30,668 nt of DNA from CAYJPV01 sp964396055 (GCA_964396055.1 CAYNDV010000047.1:1-30668); one strand, 5' to 3'; counted from the stretch's first letter, positions 15,936 through 24,455 are shown. The notes: a model not told the origin generated them from the sequence alone. Translations and numbers: made by a program.

Positions 15936-16557
15936 CGACCACACGCTGGTCCGCCAGGGCCTGAAGCGTATCGTGGAGGAACACCCCGACTGGTCGGTCG
16001 TCGCCGAGGTCGGTGACGGACGCGAGGCGGTCCGCCAGGCGGTGGAACTCAGGCCCGACGTCGCCGTGCTCGACATCGGCATGCCGCAACTGAACGGCAT
16101 CGAGGCGGCACGCCAGATCGTGAAGCGGGCGCCGGAGGTGCGGGTGCTCATGGTGTCGATGCACGCCGATGAAGCACACGTCGTGCAGGCCGTCGAAGCC
16201 GGCGCCACGGGGTACCTGCTGAAGGACTCGGCCGACACGGACCTGGTGGATGCCGTCACGGCGGCCATCCGCGGCAAGTCCTTCTTCAGCCCGGCGGTGG
16301 CGGCGGTCCTGCTCGACGAGTGCCGGCGCTCGCTCGCCCAGCGGGGCGTCGCGGACCGGTACCAGTCGCTGTCGGATCGGGAACGCGAGGTGTTTCAGCT
16401 GATCGCCGAGGGCCACAGCAACAAGGCGATTGCCGAACTGCTCGGCATCAGCCCGACAACGGTCGAAACGCATCGCGCGCACGTTCTCGAGAAACTGGAC
16501 CTGCACTCGGTGGCTGAGGTGGTGCTCTATGCCGTGCGGCGTGGGATCATCAGTTGA
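15913..16557 (+). CDS. Response regulator, NarL/LuxR family
   Basis: A 214-residue DNA-binding response regulator, the partner of the kinase it overlaps. The receiver domain (1-120) has the acidic pair in LLADDHTLVRQG, phospho-acceptor D54 (VAVLDIGMPQLNG), the conserved Ser in VLMVSMHAD and the Lys in GYLLKDS. The LuxR-type helix-turn-helix (about 148-212) reads LSDREREVFQLIAEGHSNKAIAELLGISPTTVETHRAHVLEKL. ATG at 15913 has AAGGAG about seven bases upstream inside the kinase frame. Targets are unknown; the divergent gpgS operon and the exchanger genes downstream are candidates. The following 151 bp (16558-16708) hold no clear gene or terminator. Confidence 0.95.
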   Translation: MVRILLADDHTLVRQGLKRIVEEHPDWSVVAEVGDGREAVRQAVELRPDVAVLDIGMPQLNGIEAARQIVKRAPEVRVLMVSMHADEAHVVQAVEAGATGYLLKDSADTDLVDAVTAAIRGKSFFSPAVAAVLLDECRRSLAQRGVADRYQSLSDREREVFQLIAEGHSNKAIAELLGISPTTVETHRAHVLEKLDLHSVAEVVLYAVRRGIIS

Positions 16558-16708
16558 TGGGGGCTCTTCCGGGGCGTGAACCGGGCCCTCGCGACCGGGG
16601 GCCAGCCAGTCTCGTCGATCGTGGGTGACCCGGCGCCGCGTGTGTCCTGCACACCCTGACGAAGGCCGGCCACCTGGGGCTGGGACTGGTCGCGATCGCC
16701 GCCTGGAT

Positions 16709-17791
16709 ATGGTGAATCTCATGACTCTCGTGATGTTCGTGGCCGGCCTCGGTCTACTCGTCGCCGGGGCCGAGTGGCTCGTTCGCGGCGCCTCCCGGCT
16801 GGCCGGCGCGATGGGCATTGCGCCCCTGGTCATCGGCCTGACTGTGGTGGCGTGGGGGACGAGCGCGCCCGAAGTGGCGGTCAGCGTGCGGGCGGCCCTC
16901 GCAGGGCAGACCGACATCGCGGTGGGCAACGTGATCGGCAGCAACGTCTTCAACGTGCTGTTCATCCTCGGCGTGTCCGCCGTCATCACGCCGCTCGTCG
17001 TGTCGCGGCAGCTGGTTCGCCTCGACGTGCCCATCATGATCGTCGCCTCGGCGGCGCTCTGGGTGGTGGCCGCCAACGGGCGGGTCTCCCGCGTGGAGGG
17101 CCTGCTGATGCTGGCCGCCATGGCCGGCTACACCGCGTTCCAGGTGGTCATGTCACGGGCGGAGACGCGCCGGGCTGATGCGGCGGAGCCCCCGGCGGCC
17201 CCCGGCGGCACGGGGTCGCTCCTGGCCAGCGGCATACTGGTGGTGGTGGGCCTGGCGCTTCTGGTGCTGGGCGCCCGGTGGTTCGTGGACGCGGCCGTCG
17301 TGTTCGCCCGCCAGTTCGGCGTCAGCGAACTGGTGATCGGGTTGACCATCGTCGCGGCGGGTACGTCGATGCCGGAGGTGGCGACGTCGATTGTCGCAGC
17401 CGTCAAGGGGCAGCGCGACATCGCCGTCGGCAATGTCGTCGGCAGCAACGTCTTCAACGTCCTCGCCGTCCTCGGGGCGGCCGCCGTGGCCGCCCCCGGC
17501 GGCCTGCCCGTGGGCCCGGGCGTGTTCGACTTCGATCTGCCGGTCATGACGGCGGTGGCCGTGGCCTGCCTGCCGATCTTCTTCACCGGCCACACCATCG
17601 CGCGGTGGGAGGGCCTCGTCTTCCTGGGCTACTACACGGCCTACACGGCGTATCTGATCCTGGCGGGCGCCGAACACGATGCCCTGCCGGCGTTCAGTGC
17701 CGTGATGCTGTGGTTCGTCGTGCCGCTCACCGTGCTCACCATCGGGGTCGGCGTCGTGCGCGCGATGCGCGCCCGTCGTCAGCAGGCCTGA
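16709..17791 (+). CDS. CaCA family Na+/Ca2+ (cation/proton) exchanger, YrbG-like
   Basis: A 360-residue inner-membrane antiporter of the Ca2+:cation antiporter superfamily, likely extruding Ca2+ in exchange for Na+ or H+. It has the expected two inverted homologous halves. The first alpha-repeat, GLTVVAWGTSAPEVAVSV with GSNVFNVLFILG, lies in the first 90 residues. The second, GLTIVAAGTSMPEVATSI with GSNVFNVLAVLG, lies at about 208-260. About ten membrane segments are predicted, joined by a short central loop rich in Ala/Pro (about 150-170). The start is ATG at 16709; ATG at 16721 is equally plausible because TATGGT lies exactly seven bases before it, and a longer GTG at 16625 is unlikely. It is followed after 74 bp by a putative Na+/H+ antiporter. 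Confidence 0.92.
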   Translation: MVNLMTLVMFVAGLGLLVAGAEWLVRGASRLAGAMGIAPLVIGLTVVAWGTSAPEVAVSVRAALAGQTDIAVGNVIGSNVFNVLFILGVSAVITPLVVSRQLVRLDVPIMIVASAALWVVAANGRVSRVEGLLMLAAMAGYTAFQVVMSRAETRRADAAEPPAAPGGTGSLLASGILVVVGLALLVLGARWFVDAAVVFARQFGVSELVIGLTIVAAGTSMPEVATSIVAAVKGQRDIAVGNVVGSNVFNVLAVLGAAAVAAPGGLPVGPGVFDFDLPVMTAVAVACLPIFFTGHTIARWEGLVFLGYYTAYTAYLILAGAEHDALPAFSAVMLWFVVPLTVLTIGVGVVRAMRARRQQA

Positions 17792-17823
17792 GCGCATGCC
17801 GTGCAGCCCTGTCCCGCGGGCTC

Positions 17824-17859
17824 ATCCGACTTCATGCCGCGGGGCGAGTCGGATAAGGT
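17824..17859 (+). promoter_or_regulatory. Inverted repeat over a possible promoter of the Na+/H+ antiporter
   Basis: ATCCGACT (17824-17831) and AGTCGGAT (17847-17854) form a perfect 8-bp inverted repeat with a 15-base spacer. The right arm merges into TAAGGT (17854-17859), a -10-like hexamer six bases before the ATG at 17866. It may be an operator for a dimeric regulator or a hairpin terminating the exchanger gene 32 bp upstream. Confidence 0.45.
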
Positions 17860-17865
17860 AGGAGG

Positions 17866-19302
17866 ATGGCGCCCGGGATTCCGCCGTCCACCGTCCTGCC
17901 GACACCGCTCTCGGCGTATCCGCCGCCGTCCCCCGACGGCCTCATCGCGACGCTCGCCCAGCGCGCCGCCCAGGACCCCTTTGACCTGGTGGCCACCGGG
18001 ATCTTCCTGCTGGCCGTGCTCCATACGTTTGCCGCCGCCCGATTCACGCAACTGGCCCACCGCGTGCAGCACGCGCACGACACGCAGTCGGACGCGGCGG
18101 GGAGGCCCCGGCGGCCGAGCACGGCGGCCGAGTTCCTGCATTTCTTCGGCGAGGTCGAAGTGGTCTTCGGCCTGTGGGCCGTCGTGCTGGGTGCCGCCAT
18201 CACCGCGTGGCACGGCTGGGACGTGACCGTGCACTACCTGAGCCACACGGTCAACTACACGGAGCCCCTGTTCGTCGTCGTCATCATGGCCCTGGCGGCC
18301 ACGCGCCCGATCCTGACGCTCGCAGAGGCCTCGATGCGCCGGGTCGCGAACCTCGGGCGCGGCACGCCGGCGGCCTGGTGGCTCACCATCCTGACGATCG
18401 GGCCCCTGCTGGGTTCGTTCGTCACCGAGCCGGCCGCCATGACCATCTGCGCGCTCCTGCTGGCGCGGCAGTTCTACGACCTCGAGCCCAGCACCCCGCT
18501 CAAGTACGCGACGCTCGGACTCCTGTTCGTCAACGTGTCCATCGGGGGAACCCTGACCCACTTCGCCGCGCCGCCCGTGCTGATGGTCGCACGGCTGTGG
18601 GCCTGGGACACCGCGTACATGCTCGACCACTTCGGCTGGCGCGACGTGCTGGCCATCATGGTGTCGAACGGCATGTACTACCTGGCCTTCCGCCGGGAGT
18701 TCGCCCGCCTGGCCGCCCGGGCGCCGGTGGCGGATGTCGACCAGCCCGAGGATGACGTGGAGGCGGCGGCGCCGATTCCGGCCTGGGTGACGCTGGTCCA
18801 CCTGCTGTTCATGGCGTGGACCGTCGTCAACGCCCACTACCCGGCGCTGTTCGTGGGCGGATTCCTGTTCTTCGTGGGCTTCGCCCGGGCCACCGCCCCG
18901 TTCCAGAGCCGGCTCGACCTGAAGGCGCCCCTGCTCGTGGGCTTTTTCCTCGGCGGCCTCGTGATTCACGGTGGCCTGCAGGCCTGGTGGATTCAGCCCG
19001 TCCTCGCCAGCCTGTCGGAGGACGCGCTCTTCTTCGGGGCGGTCGCGTTGACCGCGTTCGACGACAACGCCCTCATCACGTACCTGGCGACGCTGGTGCC
19101 GAACCTGACCGAGGAGCTGAAGATCGCGGTCGTCCAGGGCGCCGTGGCGGGTGGCGGCCTGACGGTGATCGCCAACGCCCCGAACCCGGCGGGCCAGGCC
19201 CTGCTGTCGCGTTTCTTCGGAGGGGCGATCACACCCATCGGTCTGGCGCTCGGCGCGCTGGTCCCGACGGCAGTCACGGTCGTCGCGTTCCGGCTGCTCT
19301 AG
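17866..19302 (+). CDS. Putative Na+/H+ antiporter
   Basis: A 478-residue inner-membrane protein of the putative Na+/H+ antiporter family that I associate with PF07399. About 11-12 membrane segments are seen. Typical stretches are GEVEVVFGLWAVVLG, GSFVTEPAAMTICALLLARQFY, NVSIGGTLTHFAAPPVLMVA, GGLQAWWIQPVLASL, LTAFDDNALITYLATLV and VIANAPNPAGQALL, whose Asp, Thr and Asn residues probably line the ion path. The first 45 residues are Pro-rich and poorly conserved, so a later start is possible. ATG at 17866 directly follows GGAGG with no spacing; AAGG lies seven bases upstream, and a TAAGGT hexamer six bases upstream suggests a leaderless alternative. The ABC-F gene follows after 27 bp. Function is by family name only. 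Confidence 0.82.
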   Translation: MAPGIPPSTVLPTPLSAYPPPSPDGLIATLAQRAAQDPFDLVATGIFLLAVLHTFAAARFTQLAHRVQHAHDTQSDAAGRPRRPSTAAEFLHFFGEVEVVFGLWAVVLGAAITAWHGWDVTVHYLSHTVNYTEPLFVVVIMALAATRPILTLAEASMRRVANLGRGTPAAWWLTILTIGPLLGSFVTEPAAMTICALLLARQFYDLEPSTPLKYATLGLLFVNVSIGGTLTHFAAPPVLMVARLWAWDTAYMLDHFGWRDVLAIMVSNGMYYLAFRREFARLAARAPVADVDQPEDDVEAAAPIPAWVTLVHLLFMAWTVVNAHYPALFVGGFLFFVGFARATAPFQSRLDLKAPLLVGFFLGGLVIHGGLQAWWIQPVLASLSEDALFFGAVALTAFDDNALITYLATLVPNLTEELKIAVVQGAVAGGGLTVIANAPNPAGQALLSRFFGGAITPIGLALGALVPTAVTVVAFRLL

Positions 19303-19329
19303 CGGAATGACGCCCGGGCCGGTGCTCAC

Positions 19330-21231
19330 ATGCCGCTGCTGACCCTGGACCGCGTCTCGATCGCCTTCGGGCACCTGCCCCTGCTCGACGGCGTGTCGCT
19401 GCAGGTCGAGCCGGGGGAGCGGATCTGCCTGATCGGGCGCAACGGCAGCGGCAAGTCCACATTGCTGCGCATCATCAGCGGCGAGATGCCCCCCGACGCC
19501 GGCATCGTCTGGCGGCAGCCCAACACCCGGACGGCGCGCCTGGAACAGGACGTGCCCCTGGCTGCCGATCGGCCCGTGTTCGACGTGGTCGCAGAGGGCC
19601 TTGCCCATCTCGGCGACCTGGTGAAGGCGTACCACCACGCGGCCGTCGCCGTCGCAGAAGGCGGCGGCGCCGCGGCGCTCGACACCCTCGGACGGCTCCA
19701 GCACGAACTCGAGGAGCGGGAGGGCTGGCGCCTCGAGCAGCGGGTGGAGATGATCCTGAACCGGCTGAGCCTCCCGCCCGACGCCATCGTCGACACCCTG
19801 TCGGGCGGCTGGAAGCGCCGGGTGCTGCTCGCGAGAGCTCTGGTGTCGTCGCCCGACGTGCTGCTGCTCGACGAGCCCACGAACCACCTGGACATCGATG
19901 CCATCGGCTGGATGGAGGACTTCCTCGCCGACTACGCGGGCGCGGTCGTCTTCGTCACGCACGACCGCGCCTTCCTGCAGCGCCTGGCGACGCGCGTGGT
20001 CGAACTCGACCGGGGCCGCCTCTCGTCGTGGCCAGGGAGCTACGAAGCCTTCGTCCGCAGGAAGGAGGAGTGGCTCGCCAACGAGGCCGTGCAGCAGGCG
20101 AAGTTCGACAAGAAGCTGGCGGAGGAAGAGGCGTGGTTGCGGCAGGGCATCAAGGCCCGCCGCACGCGCAACGAGGGCCGGGTGCGGGCGCTGATGGCCC
20201 TGCGCGAGGAACGGGCAGCGCGGCGCGAGCAGGCGGGCACCATCCGGCTCCAGGTGGAAAGCGCAGATCCATCCGGCCGCCTGGTTTTCGAGGCGGTGGG
20301 CGTCTCGAAGGGCTTCGGCGGGACGCCGGTCGTGTCGGGGTTCTCGGCGCGCGTGATGCGCGGCGACCGCATCGGGCTCATCGGGCCGAACGGCGCGGGC
20401 AAGACGACGCTGCTGCGGCTGCTGCTGGGGGAACTCCCGCCCGACGCGGGCGTCGTGCGCCAGGGCGCGAACGTCCAGGTGGCCTACTACGATCAGCAGC
20501 GCGAGCAACTCGATCCCGACCGGACGGTGTTCGATACGATCGGCGACGGCAACGACACCGTCACCGCCAACGGCCGGACCCGTCACGTGAACGCCTACCT
20601 GGCGGACTTCCTGTTCCCGCCCGAACGCGCGCGCTCGCCCGTGAAGGCGCTCTCGGGCGGCGAGCGAAACCGCCTCCTGCTCGCGCGCCTGTTCACGCGG
20701 CCGGCCAACGTGCTCGTGCTCGACGAGCCGACCAACGATCTCGACATCGAGTCGCTCGAGCTGCTCGAAGCGCAGCTCGCCGAGTTCCCCGGCACGCTGC
20801 TGCTGGTGAGCCACGACCGGGTCTTCCTCGACAACGCCGTCACCAGCACCTTCGTCTTCGAGGGCGGCGGCCGCGTCGCCGAGTATGTGGGCGGGTACCA
20901 GGACTGGCTCCGCCAGCGGCCCCAGCCCGCCGCCGACGTGCCGCCGGACCCGGCGTCGCGCCCGCAGGCCCGCCCCGGCCGCGACACGCCCCCGCCGCCC
21001 GCCCGCAAACGGCTCACCTTCAACGAGCAGCGCGAGTACGCGGCGCTGCCTGCCCGTATCGAAGAACTCGAAGCCGAGGCGCGGGCACTGGCGGACGCGG
21101 TGGCCCACCCGGACTTCTACAAGGAGGGGGCCGAGGCGATCCGCCGCACGCTCGCGCGCCAGCAGGAGGTGGACGGCCTGCTGCATGCCGCGTACGAGCG
21201 TTGGGTCGACCTGGAGTCACGGGCCCGCTGA
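19330..21231 (+). CDS. uup: ABC-F family ATPase, Uup-like
   Basis: A 633-residue soluble protein with two ABC ATPase domains and no membrane segment. Domain 1 has Walker A GRNGSGKST (36-44), signature LSGGWKRRVLLARAL and Walker B LLLDEPTNHLDI. Domain 2 has GPNGAGKTT, LSGGERNRLLLARL and LVLDEPTNDLDI. A charged helical linker of about 80 residues (EEWLANEAVQQAKFDKKLAEEEAWLRQGIKARRTRNEGR) joins them, as in ribosome-associated ABC-F proteins. A Pro-rich spacer and a coiled-coil C-terminal domain (about 555-633) match Uup, whose C-terminal domain binds nucleic acid in E. coli. It likely acts on ribosomes or DNA intermediates. It lies 27 bp after the antiporter gene and 13 bp before the DUF5916 gene, so it is probably mid-operon. 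Confidence 0.9.
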   Translation: MPLLTLDRVSIAFGHLPLLDGVSLQVEPGERICLIGRNGSGKSTLLRIISGEMPPDAGIVWRQPNTRTARLEQDVPLAADRPVFDVVAEGLAHLGDLVKAYHHAAVAVAEGGGAAALDTLGRLQHELEEREGWRLEQRVEMILNRLSLPPDAIVDTLSGGWKRRVLLARALVSSPDVLLLDEPTNHLDIDAIGWMEDFLADYAGAVVFVTHDRAFLQRLATRVVELDRGRLSSWPGSYEAFVRRKEEWLANEAVQQAKFDKKLAEEEAWLRQGIKARRTRNEGRVRALMALREERAARREQAGTIRLQVESADPSGRLVFEAVGVSKGFGGTPVVSGFSARVMRGDRIGLIGPNGAGKTTLLRLLLGELPPDAGVVRQGANVQVAYYDQQREQLDPDRTVFDTIGDGNDTVTANGRTRHVNAYLADFLFPPERARSPVKALSGGERNRLLLARLFTRPANVLVLDEPTNDLDIESLELLEAQLAEFPGTLLLVSHDRVFLDNAVTSTFVFEGGGRVAEYVGGYQDWLRQRPQPAADVPPDPASRPQARPGRDTPPPPARKRLTFNEQREYAALPARIEELEAEARALADAVAHPDFYKEGAEAIRRTLARQQEVDGLLHAAYERWVDLESRAR

Positions 21232-21244
21232 GGGAGGGGACGCC

Positions 21245-23536
21245 ATGCCGGTCGACGCGCGAGCCCGACTCCCCTTCCCGCTACTGGCGCTGCTGATCGG
21301 GATCTCCACGGCCGCCGCGCAGGTGCCGGCACAGCCGGCCGCCGGGGCCGCGGCGCCGGCGACGGCGGCCATCGATCTGAATACCGTCGATCCGCTGTCC
21401 TTCCGGTCGCTGGCGGCCCGGGTGCCGCCGGGACTCACGCCGGCCATCGACGGCCGCCTGGACGATGAGGCATGGAGCCTGGCGCCGGCCACCGGGTCGT
21501 TCATCCAGCGCGAACCCGATCCCGGCCGCCCGTCGACCGAGCGCACCGAGTTCCGGGTGCTCTACGACGACCGGAAGATCTACTTCGGCGTCTGGGCCTG
21601 GGACTCCGACCCGGGCGGCATCATCGCCAGCGAGATGAAGCGCGACTCGGGCCTCAACAAGGGCGACCGGATCGCCATCGTCATCGACACGTTCAACGAC
21701 CGGCGCAACGGTTTCTACTTCGCCACCAACCCGCTTGGTGCGGAGAAGGATGCGCACTACACCGACAACTCGCGGATGCGCAACAACGACTGGAACGCGG
21801 TCTGGGAGTGCCGGACCACGATCGACGCGCGCGGGTGGTTCGCCGAGATCGCCATCCCGCTCAGCCAGCTGCGGTTCAGGCGCCAGCTGGGCGAGTCGAC
21901 GTGGGGACTGAACGTGGCGCGGTCCATCGTGCGGAAGAACGAGGAGACCTACTGGGTGCCCTACCCGCGCGCGCAGGGCGTGAACGGCTTCGCGTACCTG
22001 TCCAACGCGGGGCTGCTCCAGGGCCTGCACGACCTGCGCGCGCCGCGGCGGTTCGAACTGGTGCCGTTTGTGGCCCCAACGGTCGCGCGCGACGAGGTGT
22101 CGCGGTCGACGTCCACCGACCTGGACGGCTACGGGCTCGACGCGCGCGTCGGGCTGACCAGCACCCTGATGGCCGACTTCACCGTCCGCACGGACTTCGC
22201 GCAGGTGGAGGCGGATCAGGAAGTGGTGAACGTCACGCGGTTCAGCCTGTTCTTCCCCGAGAAGCGGCCGTTCTTCACGGAGAGCGCCGGGCTGTTCAAC
22301 TACGGCAAGCCGGGCGTCGAGACGGGCGATTTCGGGCCCGGCCTCCTGCCGCTCTTCTACAGCCGCCGCATCGGGCTGTACGAGGGCCGCGAAGTCCCGA
22401 TTCTGGCGGGCGGCCGCGTGACGGGCAAGCAGGGCCCGTACAGCGTCGGCGCGATGAACATCCAGACCGGCGCGGAGACGCTCGGATCCGGTCCGGGCGC
22501 CGTGGCGGTCCCGTCGGCCAACTACACCGTCGTCCGCGTGAAGCGTGACGTGTTCGCGCGGTCGAGCGTCGGCGGCATCGTCCTGAACCGCCAGGGTGGG
22601 CCCGGCCTCGAGTACAACCGCACCCTGGGCCTCGACGTGAATCTCGCCTTCGGGCCGGACGCGCGCCTGACGGGACTGCTGGCCAGGACCTTCACGCCTG
22701 GCGTCGATCGGGAAGACTGGGCCGGCGCCCTCGACTTCTCGTACCTGAAGGATCGGTACTACTACGACCTCACGTACCTCGACGTGGGCCGCCTGTTCAA
22801 CGCGGAAATGGGGTACATCCGGCGCGTCGACGCGCGCAACCCGCGCGTGAAGGCCGGGTGGACGCCGCGCCCCGGGTGGCGCGGCGTGCGGCAGCTCGAC
22901 GTCGGCGGCGTCGTGGACGTGTATGCCACCCACGGGGGTGCCATCGAGTCGCGCACGAGCACCGGGCGGTTCGGCGTGACCTTCACGGACACGTCGACGT
23001 TCGGCGCGGAACTGGCCCGTGACTACGATCTGCTGACCGCACCGTTCGTGCTCGGCACGGGCATCGTCCCGCCCGGCGGGTACACGTGGGAGACGGCCAG
23101 AGTCACCTACGCGGCGAGCCCGCGCCGCCGGGTCGCCGGCAGCGCGACGGCCGAAATCGGCTCGTACTACAACGGCGACAAACGAACGTTCGGCGGCAGC
23201 CTCAACCTGCTGCCGCGCGACACGCTGCTCGTGGAGGTGGCGTATGCCAGGAACCGCATCGCGTTGCCCGAGGCCCCGCTCTACATCACCAACACCCTGA
23301 GCACCCGCGTGAGTTACTCGTTCTCGCCCACGTTGTTCGTCAAGGCCTACGCGCAGTACAACGACGTGCGGCGTCAGGCGAGCCTCAACCTGCTGCTGTG
23401 GAGCATCTACCGACCCGGCAGCGACTTCTATCTGGTCTACAACGAGGGCTGGACCACAGGGGCGGCCGGACCGTTGGTGCCGACGGTCCGCAGCCGGTCA
23501 CTTTCGGCAAAGGTGACCTACTGGCTGTCGAGGTAG
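21245..23536 (+). CDS. DUF5916 outer-membrane protein with CBM9-like N-terminal domain
   Basis: A 763-residue exported protein. Residues 1-26 form a signal peptide (LPFPLLALLIGISTAAAQ). After an Ala/Pro spacer, about 65-240 form a carbohydrate-binding family 9-like beta-sandwich (TPAIDGRLDDEAWSLAPATG at the start, LYDDRKIYFGVWAWDSDP, AEIAIPLSQLRFR). The rest, about 270-763, is DUF5916 and probably an outer-membrane beta-barrel, with the family hallmark VNVTRFSLFFPEKRPFFTE and many alternating aromatic strands to the end. Function is unknown; roles in glycan or peptide handling are guesses. ATG at 21245 has GGGAGGGG five bases upstream. It starts 13 bp after uup and ends at a large hairpin that begins in its stop codon. 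Confidence 0.87.
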   Translation: MPVDARARLPFPLLALLIGISTAAAQVPAQPAAGAAAPATAAIDLNTVDPLSFRSLAARVPPGLTPAIDGRLDDEAWSLAPATGSFIQREPDPGRPSTERTEFRVLYDDRKIYFGVWAWDSDPGGIIASEMKRDSGLNKGDRIAIVIDTFNDRRNGFYFATNPLGAEKDAHYTDNSRMRNNDWNAVWECRTTIDARGWFAEIAIPLSQLRFRRQLGESTWGLNVARSIVRKNEETYWVPYPRAQGVNGFAYLSNAGLLQGLHDLRAPRRFELVPFVAPTVARDEVSRSTSTDLDGYGLDARVGLTSTLMADFTVRTDFAQVEADQEVVNVTRFSLFFPEKRPFFTESAGLFNYGKPGVETGDFGPGLLPLFYSRRIGLYEGREVPILAGGRVTGKQGPYSVGAMNIQTGAETLGSGPGAVAVPSANYTVVRVKRDVFARSSVGGIVLNRQGGPGLEYNRTLGLDVNLAFGPDARLTGLLARTFTPGVDREDWAGALDFSYLKDRYYYDLTYLDVGRLFNAEMGYIRRVDARNPRVKAGWTPRPGWRGVRQLDVGGVVDVYATHGGAIESRTSTGRFGVTFTDTSTFGAELARDYDLLTAPFVLGTGIVPPGGYTWETARVTYAASPRRRVAGSATAEIGSYYNGDKRTFGGSLNLLPRDTLLVEVAYARNRIALPEAPLYITNTLSTRVSYSFSPTLFVKAYAQYNDVRRQASLNLLLWSIYRPGSDFYLVYNEGWTTGAAGPLVPTVRSRSLSAKVTYWLSR

Positions 23537-23575
23537 TCAGGGACGGTCCGGCCTTGAGGCCGAACGGCCCCTGAC
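23536..23575 (+). terminator. Hairpin starting at the DUF5916 stop codon
   Basis: Arms 23536-23553 and 23558-23575 pair at 15 of 18 positions around a TTGA loop, anchored by GTCAGGG with CCCTGAC outside and CGGCC with GGCCG inside. The first base is the last base of the TAG stop. No T-tract follows, as with the hairpin at 8023-8064. Confidence 0.65.
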
Positions 23576-23639
23576 CGGTCACACCACTCTCGTTTCCAGC
23601 TTGCCGTCCAACCGGGCGGATTCTCGTTCAAAAGCGCGG

Positions 23640-23687
23640 TAGAATGGCCCAGCGTTCGGGACGTCCCAATAGTCATTGGTCATACCG
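23640..23687 (+). promoter_or_regulatory. Promoter and palindrome cluster before the FadR-family gene
   Basis: TAGAAT at 23640-23645 can serve as a -10 box. Within the next 42 bases come three palindromes: GGGACGTCCC (23658-23667), CCAAT-AGTC-ATTGG (23666-23679) and GGT-CAT-ACC (23678-23686). The last, with its flanking T, fits the TnGTnnnACn pattern of FadR-subfamily operators. They lie between the likely transcription start and the GTG at 23700, where autorepression would be expected. Confidence 0.5.
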
Positions 23688-23699
23688 CACGGAACTGAC

Positions 23700-24422
23700 G
23701 TGGAACACCAGAAGAGAGTCGCCGCCACCGATCTCGTCGTCGCCCGCCTGCGTACCGCCATCGAGGCAGGGGAACTGAAGTCCGGCGACAGGCTCGAGCC
23801 CGAGCGCGAACTCGCCGCGCGGTTCGGGGTGAGCCGCCCGTCGGTCCGCTCGGCGCTGAAGACGCTCGCCGGCATGGGCGTCGTGCAGATCCGTCGCGGG
23901 GCGGGCACGTTCATCACGGCCGGCCCGCCGGCACTCGGCTCGGAGCCGCTCAGCTTCCTCGCGGCGCTCCATGGCATTTCGCGCAAGCAGTTGTTCGAGG
24001 CGCGCATCACCCTCGAGGTGTCGGTGGCGTGCTTCGCGGCCGAGCGCGCCACCGCCGATCACCTGGTGACGATCGGGGATGAGACGGTGGCGATGTTCGC
24101 GGCCCTCAACGATCCGGACACCTTCCTGACGCACGACATCAGGTTCCATCGCGCCGTGGCGGCCGCGAGCCAGAACCCGGCGCTCTCCGCGATGGTCGAG
24201 ATGGTGTCGTCCGTCTTCCAGCAGGTCCGCCATCGCACGATCCGGTGGGCCCAGGATCTCCAGGTAGCCGCCGACGAACACCGGGCCATCTACCAGGCCA
24301 TCCGCAATCACGACCCCGACGCCGCCCGGACGGCCATGATGCAGCACCTGAACCGTGCCGAGCATACGCAGATTACGGAGCCCGACCACGGCCCTGACGA
24401 GGAACCCGCCGCCCGGCCGTGA
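23700..24422 (+). CDS. GntR family regulator, FadR/FCD subfamily
   Basis: A 240-residue transcription factor. The winged helix-turn-helix (about 5-72) contains LVVARLRTAIEAGELKSGDRLEPERELAARFGVSRPSVRSALKTL and the wing RRGAGTFI. The all-helical FCD ligand domain (about 90-222) has putative metal or ligand residues in THDIRFHRAVA, DEHRAIYQAI and MMQHLNRAE. FCD regulators usually sense small organic acids. GTG at 23700 is preferred because it puts the first helix a normal distance from the N-terminus; TTG at 23676 lies inside the palindromes. The metalloprotease-like gene follows after 33 bp with no terminator, so the two are probably co-transcribed, and local autoregulation would then affect the protease gene too. 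The ligand is unknown. Confidence 0.88.
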   Translation: MEHQKRVAATDLVVARLRTAIEAGELKSGDRLEPERELAARFGVSRPSVRSALKTLAGMGVVQIRRGAGTFITAGPPALGSEPLSFLAALHGISRKQLFEARITLEVSVACFAAERATADHLVTIGDETVAMFAALNDPDTFLTHDIRFHRAVAAASQNPALSAMVEMVSSVFQQVRHRTIRWAQDLQVAADEHRAIYQAIRNHDPDAARTAMMQHLNRAEHTQITEPDHGPDEEPAARP

Positions 24423-24455
24423 ACCGGCGACGGCTGCCGTGCGTCCTGATCCTCT

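Noticed and set aside
16629..16715. 28-codon hydrophobic frame ending KAGHLGLGLVAIAAWIW
   Set aside because: No ATG, GTG or TTG start in frame and no ribosome site; it overlaps the exchanger start. Tempting as a small membrane peptide but unsupported.
17779..21186. 1135-codon open frame on the minus strand
   Set aside because: It lies antisense to the Na+/H+ antiporter and Uup genes, has low-complexity Arg/Asp/Gly/His composition and no domain. Long antisense frames are expected at this GC content.
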